A stretch of 64,000 nt of DNA from NCBI RefSeq assembly GCF_003574675.1, contig NZ_QOAZ01000006.1, positions 1 to 64,000 on the forward strand, given 5' to 3'. The notes beneath the pieces were generated by a model. That model saw only the letters and a program-made list of their open reading frames with translations. It was not told where the DNA came from and did not search any database. This stretch comes from Azohydromonas sediminis. Lineage in GTDB: Bacteria; Pseudomonadota; Gammaproteobacteria; Burkholderiales; Burkholderiaceae_C. Below, piece after piece: positions 10,171 through 19,143 of the stretch (position 1 is its first letter; every line of letters starts with the position of its first letter). The position numbers and the translations under genes were made by a program.

Positions 10171-10976
10171 CGTTCGCCGCGCTGCGCGCCACCGCGCAGG
10201 CCTGGCTGGACAGCGGCCGGCCGGCGATGGAGGTGCAGGTGCTCAAACACCGCGGCTCGGTACCGCGCGAGGCCGGCACGCGCATGCTGGTGGCCGCCGA
10301 CGCGGTGGCCGGCACGGTCGGCGGCGGCCACCTCGAGTGGCTGGCGATCGAGCGCGCGCGGCGGCAGCTGGCCGAAGGCGCGACCGCGGTCGACGACTGG
10401 GCCGTCGCGCTCGGGCCCTCGCTCGGCCAGTGCTGCGGCGGCGCGCTCGTGCTGCGCACGCAGCCGCTGACCGCCGCGTCGCTCGCTGCGTGGCCCGAAC
10501 CGCGGCCGCGCTTCGTGCTGCAGCTGTACGGCGCCGGCCACGTCGGCCGCGCGATCGTGCGGCTGCTCGAAGGCATCGACTGCCGCGTGCAGTGGATCGA
10601 CGAGCGCGAGGCCGAATTCCCGCCCGACCCGCTGCCCGAGCACGTGACGAAGCTGTGCGTCGAGCCGGTCGAGGCCGAGGTCGACGCAGCACCACCGGGC
10701 ACGTGCTACCTCGTGCTGACGCACAGCCACGACCTCGACCTGCGCATCACCGAGGCGATCCTGCGGCGCGGCGACTTCGCCTACTGCGGGCTGATCGGCT
10801 CGAAGACCAAGCGCGCGCGTTTCATCCACCGCTTCGAGCAGCGCGGCGTGCCGGCGGCGGCGATCGCACGGCTGACCTGCCCGATCGGCGTGCCCGGCAT
10901 CGCCGGCAAGGAGCCCGAAGTGCTCGCGATCGCGGTCGTCGCGCAGCTGCTGCAGGTCACGGGCGCCGCCGACTAA
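10167..10976 (+). CDS. xdhC: Xanthine dehydrogenase accessory protein XdhC
   Basis: XdhC binds the molybdenum cofactor, promotes its sulfuration and inserts it into XdhB. The 269-residue protein shows the XdhC/CoxI N-terminal region (KHRGSVPREAGTRMLV, VGGGHLEW), a QCCGG motif near residue 90, and a Rossmann-like C-terminal domain beginning FVLQLYGAGHVGRAIV. The family's second conserved segment is FAYCGLIGSKTKRARF. The ATG overlaps the xdhB stop (ATGA), so xdhABC is a translationally coupled operon. Confidence 0.93.
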   Translation: MTFAALRATAQAWLDSGRPAMEVQVLKHRGSVPREAGTRMLVAADAVAGTVGGGHLEWLAIERARRQLAEGATAVDDWAVALGPSLGQCCGGALVLRTQPLTAASLAAWPEPRPRFVLQLYGAGHVGRAIVRLLEGIDCRVQWIDEREAEFPPDPLPEHVTKLCVEPVEAEVDAAPPGTCYLVLTHSHDLDLRITEAILRRGDFAYCGLIGSKTKRARFIHRFEQRGVPAAAIARLTCPIGVPGIAGKEPEVLAIAVVAQLLQVTGAAD

Positions 10977-11015
10977 GATCGGCGCCGCGTGCGGCCGCCG
11001 CCGCCGCGCGTGTCG

Positions 11016-11921
11016 ATGAACCTCAAGCAGCTCGAATACTTCGTCCGCGTCGCCGAACTCGGCAGCTTCAGCAAGGCATCGCGCGTGCTCGGCGTCGCCC
11101 AGCCGGCACTGAGCCGGCAGGTGCGCGCGCTCGAGACCGACCTGCGCGAGACGCTGCTGCTGCGCGACGGCCGCGGCGTGCGCATGACGCAGGCCGGCCA
11201 GCGCCTGTTCGAGCACAGCATCGGCATCCTGCAGCTCGTCGCGCGTGCACGCGAGGACATCGCGGCCAGCCGCGACGAGCCCAGCGGGCGCATCGTCGTC
11301 GGCATGCCGCCGAGCATCGCGCGGCGGCTGACGCTGCCGCTGGTCGAGGCCTTCGCCGCCCGGCTGCCGCGCGCGCGGCTGGCGATCGTCGAGGGCCTGT
11401 CGGCGCACATCGCCGAGTGGACCGTCACCGGCCGCGTCGACGTCGGCGTGCTCTACGACCCCGAGCCGCAGCCCGGCCTCGAGACGGTGCCGCTGTTCGA
11501 GGAGCCGCTCGCACTGATCGAGCGCGGCAGCGCGCGCGCCCGCCGCACCGCGGCGACGGTGCCGCTGCACGAGCTGTCGCGCCACCCGCTGATCCTGCCC
11601 GAGCGCGCCCACACCTTCCGCAAGCTGCTCGAGACGCAGGCCGCGCACGCCGGCATCAAGCTCGACATCGCGTGGGAGGTGTCGGGCGTGCCGATCATCA
11701 TCGACCTGGTCTGCGCCGGTCACGGCTGCGCCGTGCTGACGCCCAACGCCGTGTCGGCGTGGCCGCGCGGCGCCGAGCTCGTCGTGCGCCCGATCGTCGA
11801 GCCGGCGCTGCGCACCGTGCTCAGCATCGCGACGTCGTCGCGGCGGCGGCCCACGCCGCTGGGCACGCGCGTGATCGCGCTGCTGCGCGAACTCGCGCAG
11901 CGCATGGCGCCGGCGCGCTGA
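11016..11921 (+). CDS. LysR-type regulator (Nac/Cbl-like HTH)
   Basis: The 301-residue LysR protein starts at MNLKQLEYFVRVAELGSF; an in-frame ATG 27 bases upstream would add only RPPPPRVS-type residues. The HTH spans residues 1-60 (SFSKASRVLGVAQPALSRQVRALE) and the effector domain begins near residue 90 (SGRIVVGMPPSIARRL). Overall it resembles the Nac-like group found beside aromatic and nitrogen catabolic genes. It lies 39 bases after xdhC in the same direction and 27 bases before a second LysR gene. It could therefore be read through from xdh or belong to the downstream transport cluster. Target and effector are not evident. Confidence 0.85.
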   Translation: MNLKQLEYFVRVAELGSFSKASRVLGVAQPALSRQVRALETDLRETLLLRDGRGVRMTQAGQRLFEHSIGILQLVARAREDIAASRDEPSGRIVVGMPPSIARRLTLPLVEAFAARLPRARLAIVEGLSAHIAEWTVTGRVDVGVLYDPEPQPGLETVPLFEEPLALIERGSARARRTAATVPLHELSRHPLILPERAHTFRKLLETQAAHAGIKLDIAWEVSGVPIIIDLVCAGHGCAVLTPNAVSAWPRGAELVVRPIVEPALRTVLSIATSSRRRPTPLGTRVIALLRELAQRMAPAR

Positions 11922-11948
11922 CCGGCGGCGCCACGCAGCCGACCGCCG

Positions 11949-13229
11949 ATGGACCTCGCCCCGCTGCTGCGCAAGCTGCGCGCCGTGCAGGCGGTGGCCG
12001 CGGCCGGCAGCACCGTCGACGCCGCGCAAGGACTGCACGCGTCGCAGTCGTCGGTCGTGCGCGCGGTCAGGGACGCCGAAGCGGCGCTCGGCGCCGCGCT
12101 GTTCGAGCGCTCGTCGCGCGGCATGGTCCCGACCGCCGTCGGCCGGCTCGTCGCGCAGCGCGTCGCGCGCGCGCTCGAGCTGATCGCGCAGGCCGACGCA
12201 CACGCGACACGAGCGCCGCGCAGCCCGTGGCCCGCCCTCGCGTGGCAGCGCAGCCGGCTCGCGTCCGGGATCGGGCACCGGCACGTGCGCACCTTCCTCG
12301 CGCTCGTCGACGGCGGCAGCGAATCGCGTGCGTCGCAGGCGCTCGGCGTGAGCCAGTCGGCGGTGCACCAGACGCTGGCACAGGCCGAGCACCTGGCCGG
12401 CGAGCCGCTGTTCTACCGCGCGCGTGCCGGCCTGCGACTGAACGACGCGGGCCAGGCGCTGCTGAAGGCGGTCAAGCTGATGCTCGCCGAGCTGGCCCAC
12501 GCAGCCGACGACATCGCCAGCGCGCAAGGCACGATGCGCGGGCGCGCCGTGATCGGCACGCTGCCGTTCTCGACCGGCCTGTTCGTGCCGCGCGCGCTCG
12601 ACCGCGTGCTGGCCAGCCACCCCGACCTCGAAGTCACCGTCGTCGACGGCACCTACGCGACGCTGCTGCACCAGCTGCGCTACGCCGAGATCGACGTCAT
12701 CGTCGGCGCGCTGCGCGACCCGCCGCCGGCCGACGACGTGCGGCAGGAAACACTCTTCGACGACCGCCTGGCCGTCGTCGCGCGCCGCGGCCATCCGCTG
12801 GCCGGGCGCGCGCCGCTGCGCCTGCGCGACCTCGCTCGCCGTGCCTGGGTGCTGCCGATGCCGGGTACGCCGGCGCAGGCCGCGTTCGACCAGGCCTTCG
12901 CCGCCGAAGGGCTCGCCGCGCCACAGGAGCGGCTGCGCGTCAACAGCACGATGATGATGCAGGCCCTGCTATACGACAGCGACCGCGTCGCGCTGATGTC
13001 GCCGCGCCACCTCGAGCGCGAAATCGCCGCCGGGCTGCTGACGGTGCTGCCGGTCGTCGTGCAGCACGCACCGCGGCTGATCGGCATGACCACGCGCGCC
13101 GACTACTTGCCGCCGCCCGGCATGCGCGTGCTGCTCGACAGCCTGCGCGCCGCCGCACGCGAGGTCGGCACTGCGGGGCAACCCGCACCGGCGCTCGCCC
13201 GCGGCGACTGGTATAAGCAGTCTGCATAG
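11949..13229 (+). CDS. LysR-type regulator with two tandem N-terminal HTH domains
   Basis: At 426 residues this is about 120 longer than a normal LysR protein. The extra length is a second DNA-binding domain. HTH 1 covers about 5-75 (STVDAAQGLHASQSSVVRAVRDAEAALG, LFERSSRGMVPT). HTH 2 covers about 117-180 (GSESRASQALGVSQSAVHQTLAQAEHLAG, LFYRARAGLRLN). A conventional LysR substrate-binding domain follows from about residue 195 (GRAVIGTLPFSTGLFVP). Both HTHs keep the wing. It ends 86 bases before livK and is co-directional, so regulation of the liv-lig cluster is likely. The C-terminus is slightly extended (ALARGDWYKQSA). Confidence 0.9.
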   Translation: MDLAPLLRKLRAVQAVAAAGSTVDAAQGLHASQSSVVRAVRDAEAALGAALFERSSRGMVPTAVGRLVAQRVARALELIAQADAHATRAPRSPWPALAWQRSRLASGIGHRHVRTFLALVDGGSESRASQALGVSQSAVHQTLAQAEHLAGEPLFYRARAGLRLNDAGQALLKAVKLMLAELAHAADDIASAQGTMRGRAVIGTLPFSTGLFVPRALDRVLASHPDLEVTVVDGTYATLLHQLRYAEIDVIVGALRDPPPADDVRQETLFDDRLAVVARRGHPLAGRAPLRLRDLARRAWVLPMPGTPAQAAFDQAFAAEGLAAPQERLRVNSTMMMQALLYDSDRVALMSPRHLEREIAAGLLTVLPVVVQHAPRLIGMTTRADYLPPPGMRVLLDSLRAAAREVGTAGQPAPALARGDWYKQSA

Positions 13230-13315
13230 AATCGCCGCCGCTTCGCACTGGCGCGCGGCACGCGGCGCTGCCAAGCTCGCGGCCTCGCCACACACCGCCC
13301 TTCAGGAGACCTTCG

Positions 13316-14488
13316 ATGCTCAAGCGAGCCTTTCTGACCAGCGTCGCCGCCGCCGTGCTGGCGATCGCAACGTCGTCCAGCGCCATCGCCCAGGACGACC
13401 GCTTCAAGATCGGTCTGATCCTGCCGCTGACGGGCCCGTTCGCGTCGACCGGCAAGCAGATCGAGACCGCCGCGCGCCTGTACATGGCGCAAAACGGCGA
13501 CACGGTGGGCGGCAAGAAGGTCGAGCTGATCGTCAAGGACGACACCGGCGCGCCCGACGTCACCAAGCGCATCGCGCAAGAGCTGATCGTCAACGACAAG
13601 GTCAACGTGCTGGCCGGCTTCGGCCTGACGCCGTTGGCGTTCGCGACTGCGCCGATCGCGACGCAGGCCAAGACGCCGATGGTCGTGATGGCCGCCGCCA
13701 CCTCCAGCGTCACCGAGGCGTCGCCGTACATCGTGCGCACCAGCTTCACGGTGCCGCAGGTCGTCACCGCGCTCGCCGACTGGGCCGCGAAGAACAACAT
13801 CAAGCGCGTCGTCAGCCTGGTGACCGACTACGCGCCGGGCGTCGACTCGGAGAAGTACTTCAGCGACCGCTTCGTGCTCAACGGCGGCACCGTCGTCGAG
13901 AAGCTGCGCGTGCCGCTGCGCAGCCCGGACTTCGCGCCGTTCCTGCAGCGCGTGCGCGACGCCAAGCCCGACGCGCTGTTCGCATTCGTGCCGTCGGGCC
14001 AGGGTTCGGCGCTGATGAAGCAGTTCGCCGAGCGCGGGCTCGACAAGGCCGGCATCCGCCTGATCGCCGAAGGCAGCGTGACCGACGACGACATCCTCAA
14101 CGGCATGGGCGACGTCGCGCTCGGCGTCGTCACCGCGCACCACTACTCGGCGGCGCACGACTCGCCGCTGAACAAGAAGTTCGTCGAGGCTTTCGCGAAG
14201 GCCAGCGGTGGCGGGCGCCCGAACTTCATGGGCGTCGGCGGCTACGACGGCATGCGCGTGATCTACGAGGCGGCCAAGGCGACCAAGGGCGGGCGCGGCG
14301 ACGCACTGCTCAACGCGATGAAGGGCCAGATCTTCGAGAGCCCGCGCGGGCCGATGTTCATCGACGCGCAGACGCGCGACGTCGTGCACAACGTCTACCT
14401 GCGCCGCGTCGAGAAGATCGACGGCCAGCTCTGGAACAAGGAGTTCGAGACGATCAAGGACGTGAAGGACCCGGGCAAGTCCCGCTGA
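13316..14488 (+). CDS. ABC transporter periplasmic binding protein (Liv/aromatic type)
   Basis: The 390-residue precursor has a Sec signal peptide (about 1-25, cleavage after SSAIAQ) and the type I periplasmic fold of LivK-like proteins (FKIGLILPLTGPFASTGKQ). An AGGAGA ribosome-binding site lies 7 bases before the ATG. It is the first gene of a five-gene Liv importer that runs directly into aromatic-acid genes. In Burkholderiales such paralogues often import aromatic acids rather than branched-chain amino acids; here that is inferred from neighbours. A GC-rich hairpin follows the stop codon. Confidence 0.88.
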   Translation: MLKRAFLTSVAAAVLAIATSSSAIAQDDRFKIGLILPLTGPFASTGKQIETAARLYMAQNGDTVGGKKVELIVKDDTGAPDVTKRIAQELIVNDKVNVLAGFGLTPLAFATAPIATQAKTPMVVMAAATSSVTEASPYIVRTSFTVPQVVTALADWAAKNNIKRVVSLVTDYAPGVDSEKYFSDRFVLNGGTVVEKLRVPLRSPDFAPFLQRVRDAKPDALFAFVPSGQGSALMKQFAERGLDKAGIRLIAEGSVTDDDILNGMGDVALGVVTAHHYSAAHDSPLNKKFVEAFAKASGGGRPNFMGVGGYDGMRVIYEAAKATKGGRGDALLNAMKGQIFESPRGPMFIDAQTRDVVHNVYLRRVEKIDGQLWNKEFETIKDVKDPGKSR

Positions 14489-14500
14489 GTCCGGCGTCCG

Positions 14501-14526
14501 GCCGTCCCCGCGTGCGCGCGGACGGC
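14501..14526 (+). other. Intercistronic hairpin between the first livK- and livH-like genes
   Basis: A perfect 7-bp stem (GCCGTCC at 14501-14507 with GGACGGC at 14520-14526) starts 13 bases after the binding-protein stop and could continue internally after one mismatch. It has no T-run, so it is not a classical terminator. Such hairpins after binding-protein genes often stabilise the upstream mRNA or attenuate readthrough, raising binding protein over permease. Confidence 0.5.
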
Positions 14527-14580
14527 GCGCCGATGTCCCCCCTGCTGCGTGCTGGCGGCCCCGCCGGCGGCGCCTGATCC

Positions 14581-15447
14581 ATGTTGACGATCCTGTTCGA
14601 CGGCATCGCCTACGGGATGCTGCTGTTCATCCTCGCGATCGGCCTGTCGGTGACGATGGGGTTGATGAACTTCATCAACCTCGCGCACGGCGCCTTCGCG
14701 ATGCTCGGCGGCTACGTGACCGTCGTCGCGATGCGCAGCCACGACGTGCCCTTCGTCGCCGCGCTGGGCCTCGCGTTCGTCGTGCCGGCCGTCGTCGGCG
14801 CGGTGCTCGAGCGCACGCTGTACCGGCCGATGTACGGCCGCCCGCACCTCGACCAGGTGCTGTTCACGATCGGGCTCGTCTTCATGGCGGTCGCGGCCAC
14901 CGATTACTTCATGGGCGCGCAGCAGCAGATCGTGCAGCTGCCCGACTGGCTGCGCGGACGCACCGAGCTGTTCGACGGCGCGCTCGGCATGGGGCACTAC
15001 CGCCTGTTCATCATCGCGGTGTGCGCGCTGCTGACGGTGGCGCTGCAGCTCGCGCTGACGCGCACGCGCTTCGGCAGCCGGCTGCGCGCCAGCGTCGACG
15101 ACTCGCGCGTCGCTGGCGGGCTGGGCATCAACGTGAACCAGATCTTCGCGATCACGTTCGCGGTCGGCTCGGGGCTGGCCGGCATCGGCGGCGCGCTCGG
15201 TGCCGAGGTGCTCGGGCTCGAGCCGACGTTCCCGCTGAAGTTCATGGTCTATTTCCTGATCGTCGTTGCCGTCGGCGGCACGTCGTCGATCGCCGCGCAG
15301 TTCGGCGCCGCGCTGCTGCTGGGCATCGCCGACGTCGCCGGCAAGTACTACATCCCGAAGCTCGGCGCCTTCGTCGTCTACTCGCTGATGATCGCGATCC
15401 TGGTCTGGCGCCCGCAGGGCCTGTTCACGCGCGGGGCCGCGCGATGA
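14581..15447 (+). CDS. Branched-chain/aromatic ABC permease (LivH-like)
   Basis: A 288-residue inner-membrane permease of the LivH family. It begins directly with a hydrophobic segment (ILFDGIAYGMLLFILAIGLSV) and carries the family sequence MGLMNFINLAHGAFAMLGGY (about 22-41). Later segments (RASVDDSRVAGGLGINV) form the ATPase-contact loop. Its stop overlaps the next permease start by 4 bases. It should pair with the following LivM-like protein to form the translocation pore. Confidence 0.9.
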   Translation: MLTILFDGIAYGMLLFILAIGLSVTMGLMNFINLAHGAFAMLGGYVTVVAMRSHDVPFVAALGLAFVVPAVVGAVLERTLYRPMYGRPHLDQVLFTIGLVFMAVAATDYFMGAQQQIVQLPDWLRGRTELFDGALGMGHYRLFIIAVCALLTVALQLALTRTRFGSRLRASVDDSRVAGGLGINVNQIFAITFAVGSGLAGIGGALGAEVLGLEPTFPLKFMVYFLIVVAVGGTSSIAAQFGAALLLGIADVAGKYYIPKLGAFVVYSLMIAILVWRPQGLFTRGAAR

Positions 15448-16409
15448 CGACGACGCTGCGGCCGTCGAGCGCGCGCTGGCGCGCGTGGGAACCCGTCGTG
15501 TGGCTGGTAGCGTTCGCGCTGCCGGCGCTGGTGCCCAGCCATTCGCTCATCGTCAGCGAGATTGCGATCGTCGCGCTGTTCGCGATCTCGCTCGACCTCG
15601 TGCTCGGCTACGCCGGCATCGTCTCGCTCGGTCACGCGGCGTTCTTCGGCTTCGGCGCCTACAGCGCGGCGCTGTTCGCGAAGCACCTGTCGCCCGACCC
15701 CCTGCTCGGACTGGCGGTGGGCACCGGCGCGGCGCTGCTGCTCGGGCTGCTGTGCGCGGCGACGATCATCCGCGGCAACGACCTGACGCGGCTGATGGTC
15801 ACGCTGGGCACGTCGCTGATCCTGTGGGAGCTGGCCAACCGGCTCGATGGGCTGACCGGCGGCGCCGACGGCCTGCAAGGCGTCGTGATGGGGCCGGTGC
15901 TCGGTCGCTTCGAATTCGACCTCTACGGCCAGACCGCAGCGTGGTACTCGCTGGCGGTGCTGTTCGCGCTGTTCGTGTTCGCGCGGCAGCTCGTGCACTC
16001 GCCGTTCGGCGCGACGCTCAAGGCCGTGCGCGACAACCGGCTGCGCGCGATGGCCATCGGCATCCCGGTCACGCAGCGGCTCGTCGTCGTCTACACCGTG
16101 GCCGCCGGCATGGCCGGCGCGGCCGGCAGCCTGCTCGCGCAGACCACCGGCTTCGCGTCGCTCGAAGTGTTCGGCATCGAGCGCTCGGCCGACGTGCTGC
16201 TGATGCTGGTCATCGGCGGCGTCGGCTGGCTGTACGGTGGCATCGCCGGCGCGATCGTCTTCAAGCTGCTGCACGACGTGATCGCCGACATCACGCCGCA
16301 GTACTGGACGTTCTGGATCGGGCTGTTCCTCGTCGTGCTGATGCTCGTCGGCCGCGACCGCCTGCTCAAGCCCTGGACGCGGTGGTCGCGCAAGGGGGCG
16401 ACGCGATGA
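15444..16409 (+). CDS. Branched-chain/aromatic ABC permease (LivM-like)
   Basis: A 321-residue inner-membrane permease with about nine hydrophobic segments. The LivM hallmark LVLGYAGIVSLGHAAFFGFGAY lies around residues 52-73, and KAVRDNRLRAMAIGIPV is the EAA-like ATPase-coupling loop. The ATG overlaps the LivH-like stop and its own stop overlaps the ATPase start, so permeases and ATPases are translated as a block. No unusual features. Confidence 0.9.
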   Translation: MTTTLRPSSARWRAWEPVVWLVAFALPALVPSHSLIVSEIAIVALFAISLDLVLGYAGIVSLGHAAFFGFGAYSAALFAKHLSPDPLLGLAVGTGAALLLGLLCAATIIRGNDLTRLMVTLGTSLILWELANRLDGLTGGADGLQGVVMGPVLGRFEFDLYGQTAAWYSLAVLFALFVFARQLVHSPFGATLKAVRDNRLRAMAIGIPVTQRLVVVYTVAAGMAGAAGSLLAQTTGFASLEVFGIERSADVLLMLVIGGVGWLYGGIAGAIVFKLLHDVIADITPQYWTFWIGLFLVVLMLVGRDRLLKPWTRWSRKGATR

Positions 16410-17182
16410 GTGCGACCTTGGCCCAGGACCGCCGCACCGTGCTGCGCTGCGAGGGGCTGGTCAAGCGCTTCGGTGGCATCACGGCCACCGACCACGTGAC
16501 GCTGGCCGTCGAGGCGGGCGCGCGCCACGCGCTGATCGGCCCCAACGGCGCCGGCAAGACGACGCTGATCAACCTGCTGACTGGCGTGCTGCCGCCCACC
16601 GAGGGCCGCATCGAGCTCGAGGGCACCGACATCACGACGCTGGCGCCGCACGAGCGCGTGGGCCGCGGGCTGGTGCGCACGTTCCAGATCAACCAGCTGT
16701 TCGCGTCGATGACGCCGCGCGAGACGCTGGCGCTCGTCGTCGCGCAGCGCCGCGGCCGCGGCGCGCGCTGGTGGCGCCCGCTCGACCGCGACGCCGACGT
16801 GATGCAGCGCGCCGAGCAGCTGCTCGCGCAGTTCCACCTCGCCGAGAGCGCCGACCGGCGCACCGAGCACCTGGCCTACGGCAAGCGCCGGCTGCTCGAG
16901 ATCGCGATCGCGCTGGCCTGCGAGCCGCGCGTGCTGCTGCTCGACGAGCCGGTCGCGGGCGTGCCGCCGGGCGAGCGCGAGGAGCTGCTGCACACGGTGG
17001 CGAACCTGCCGCGCGACGTCTCGGTGCTGCTGATCGAGCACGACATGGACCTGGTATTCGGCTTCGCCGAGCGCATCACGGTGCTCGTCAACGGCGGCGT
17101 GCTGACCGAGGGCACGCCCGACGCGATCGCCGCCGACCCGCGGGTGCGCGAGGTCTACCTCGGCCACGGAGCGCAGGCATGA
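16406..17182 (+). CDS. ABC transporter ATPase (LivG-like)
   Basis: The 258-residue ATPase has Walker A GPNGAGKTT, Walker B RVLLLDEPVAGV and the LivG-specific segments GRGLVRTFQINQLF and LIEHDMDLVFGFAERITVL. The ABC signature is unusual: where LivG normally reads SYGQQR it has LAYGKRRLLEIAIAL, a common variant in aromatic-acid importers. It is coupled by 4-base overlaps to both neighbours. It should dimerise with the LivF-like ATPase on the cytoplasmic face. Confidence 0.9.
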   Translation: MSATLAQDRRTVLRCEGLVKRFGGITATDHVTLAVEAGARHALIGPNGAGKTTLINLLTGVLPPTEGRIELEGTDITTLAPHERVGRGLVRTFQINQLFASMTPRETLALVVAQRRGRGARWWRPLDRDADVMQRAEQLLAQFHLAESADRRTEHLAYGKRRLLEIAIALACEPRVLLLDEPVAGVPPGEREELLHTVANLPRDVSVLLIEHDMDLVFGFAERITVLVNGGVLTEGTPDAIAADPRVREVYLGHGAQA

Positions 17183-17916
17183 GCGAACTGCTGCGCGTCG
17201 AAGGGCTGCGCGCCGGCTACGGCGAGGCCGTCGTGCTCGACGGCGTCGACGTCGCGCTGCCCGAGGGCCACACGCTGGCGCTGCTCGGGCGCAACGGTAC
17301 CGGCAAAACGACGCTGATCAACACGCTGGTCGGCGTGACGACGCACCACGGCGGGCGCATCGTGCTCGGCGGGCGCGAGGTGCAGCGCCTGCCGTCGCAC
17401 GCGCGTGCCGCGGCCGGGCTCGGCTGGGTGCCGCAGGAGCGCAACATCTTCAAGTCGCTGACGGTGCACGAGAACCTCACCGCCGTCGCGCGCCCCGCGA
17501 CACACGGCCGCGCGGCGCGCCCGTGGACGCCCGAGCGCGTCTACGAGATGTTCCCGCGCCTGGCCGAGCGCCGCGGCAACCTGGGCACGCAGCTGTCGGG
17601 CGGCGAGCAGCAGATGCTCGCCGTGGGCCGCGCGCTGGTGCTCAACCCGCGGCTGCTGCTGCTCGACGAGCCGCTCGAGGGGCTGGCGCCGATCATCGTC
17701 GAGGAGCTGCTGCGCGCGATCCGCCGCATCACGCGCGACGAAGGCGTGTCGGCGATCATCGTCGAGCAGCACCCGCAGGCCATCCTCGCGATCAGCGACC
17801 ACGCCGTCGTGCTCGACCAGGGCCGCGTCGTGCACGCCGACCGCGCCGACGCGCTGGCCGCCGACACCGAGCGGCTGCACCGCCTGCTTGGCGTCGCCGG
17901 CGCCAAGGAGCACTGA
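17179..17916 (+). CDS. ABC transporter ATPase (LivF-like)
   Basis: The 245-residue second ATPase has Walker A GRNGTGKTT, signature LSGGEQQMLAVGRAL, Walker B LLLLDEPLEGLAP and the terminal LivF pattern AIIVEQHPQAILAISDHAVVLDQGRVV. Its ATG overlaps the LivG-like stop. It completes the livKHMGF-type operon. The next gene starts only 4 bases after its stop, so transporter and catabolic genes appear to be one transcription unit. Confidence 0.9.
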   Translation: MSELLRVEGLRAGYGEAVVLDGVDVALPEGHTLALLGRNGTGKTTLINTLVGVTTHHGGRIVLGGREVQRLPSHARAAAGLGWVPQERNIFKSLTVHENLTAVARPATHGRAARPWTPERVYEMFPRLAERRGNLGTQLSGGEQQMLAVGRALVLNPRLLLLDEPLEGLAPIIVEELLRAIRRITRDEGVSAIIVEQHPQAILAISDHAVVLDQGRVVHADRADALAADTERLHRLLGVAGAKEH

Positions 17917-17920
17917 CGCG

Positions 17921-18646
17921 ATGGCCGCCGACCTCGTCCTCGTGCCCGGCCTGATGTGCGACGCGGCGGTGTGGGAGCCGCTGCTGCCGTCGCTGTCGGC
18001 GGTGGCCACGTGCCACGTCGTCGACCACGGCGACGCCGACGACCTCGCGCTGATGGCGCGCCGCCTGCTCGACGCCGCGCCGCCGCGCTTCGCGCTGGCC
18101 GGCCACTCGATGGGCGGTCGCGTCGCGCTCGAGGTGATGCGGCAGGCCCCCGAGCGCGTCGAGCGTCTGGCGCTGCTCGACACCGGCTACCGCGCGCGCG
18201 CCGCCGGTGCCGCCGGCGACGAGGAAGCGCGCAAGCGCCAGGCGCTGCTCGACGTCGCGCGCACGCAGGGCGTGCGCGCGATGGCGCAGCGCTGGGTGCA
18301 GGACATGGTGCACCCGGCGCGGCTGGCCGACGCCGCGCTGATCGAGCGCATCGTTGCGATGTTCGAGCGCAAGAGCGCCGACACGTTCGCGCGCCAGATC
18401 CGCGCGCTGCTCGAGCGCCCCGACGCGACCGACGTGCTGCGCCGCGTGCGCGTGCCCACGCTCGTGATGTGCGGCCGCGCCGACGGCTGGGCGCCCGTGT
18501 CGCAGCACGAGGAGATCGCCGCGCTGCTGCCGGCCGGCGTCGCGATGCTGCGCGTCGTCGACGACGCCGGCCACATGAGCACGATGGAGCGTCCGAGCGC
18601 GGTGGCCGACGTGATGCTCGAGTGGCTGGCCGCGCCCGCGCGCTGA
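17921..18646 (+). CDS. Alpha/beta-fold hydrolase
   Basis: A 241-residue cytoplasmic hydrolase with a complete Ser-Asp-His triad: Ser63 in GHSMGG, Asp188 in CGRADGW and His218 in DDAGHMSTME. The oxyanion region is LVPGLMCDAAVW. The fold resembles PcaD and MhpC-type carbon-carbon or ester hydrolases, but substrate cannot be read from sequence. It sits 4 bases after the importer genes and before the lig genes, so hydrolysis of an imported aromatic ester or of a ring-cleavage product is plausible. I chose ATG 17921 over one 33 bases upstream because the latter lies inside the preceding gene. Confidence 0.82.
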   Translation: MAADLVLVPGLMCDAAVWEPLLPSLSAVATCHVVDHGDADDLALMARRLLDAAPPRFALAGHSMGGRVALEVMRQAPERVERLALLDTGYRARAAGAAGDEEARKRQALLDVARTQGVRAMAQRWVQDMVHPARLADAALIERIVAMFERKSADTFARQIRALLERPDATDVLRRVRVPTLVMCGRADGWAPVSQHEEIAALLPAGVAMLRVVDDAGHMSTMERPSAVADVMLEWLAAPAR

Positions 18647-18673
18647 CGCCTTCCCACCGAAAGGAGATCGCCC

Positions 18674-19105
18674 ATGGACGCACAGCAACTGGCGGCCGCG
18701 CAGGCCTGCCGCGACGTCGTCGTCGCCAGCGCGCACGCGGTCGACGCGCGCGACTTCGACGCCTTCGCCGCGCTGTTCACCGACGACGCCGTCCTCGTGC
18801 GCCCCAACGGCGACGCGCTGCACGGCCGCGCCGCGATCCTCGCCGCCTACCGCCAGCGCGACCCGGCGCGGCTGACACGGCACGTGATCGGCAGCCACGC
18901 GGTCGAGCTGGTCGACGCGAACACGGCGCGCTCGCGCTGCTACGTCGTCGTCTGGGGCGGCGACGCCAACGACGCGCCGACGCCGCAGGGCCGGCCGGCC
19001 GACGCGACGCAGATGGTCGGCGAGTTCGCCGACGAGCTGGTGCGCACCGCCGCCGGCTGGCGCATCCGCCGCCGCGACGCGAGCTTCGCGCTGTTCCGCC
19101 GCTGA
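18674..19105 (+). CDS. SnoaL-like/NTF2-fold protein
   Basis: The 143-residue protein matches the SnoaL-like (NTF2 superfamily) pattern: an N-terminal helix pair ending YARDFDAFAALFTDDAVLV-like (here HAVDARDFDAFAALFTDD), then HGRAAILAAYRQRD and a sheet ending GWRIRRRDASFALF. It has a good ribosome-binding site (AAAGGAG, 7 bases before the start region). Family members are isomerases, hydratases, dioxygenase small subunits or binding proteins. Its place between the hydrolase and the lig genes suggests an aromatic-pathway role, perhaps isomerisation. No specific reaction is claimed. Confidence 0.75.
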   Translation: MDAQQLAAAQACRDVVVASAHAVDARDFDAFAALFTDDAVLVRPNGDALHGRAAILAAYRQRDPARLTRHVIGSHAVELVDANTARSRCYVVVWGGDANDAPTPQGRPADATQMVGEFADELVRTAAGWRIRRRDASFALFRR

Positions 19106-19143
19106 GGTGGCACGCGGCGGCATCGGGCCATGCCACGGCGACA

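Noticed and set aside
13209-13232. TATAAG/TAGAAT as the promoter of the first liv operon
   Set aside because: No suitable -35 at the right spacing; the sequence lies at the end of the LysR coding region, so I could not support it.
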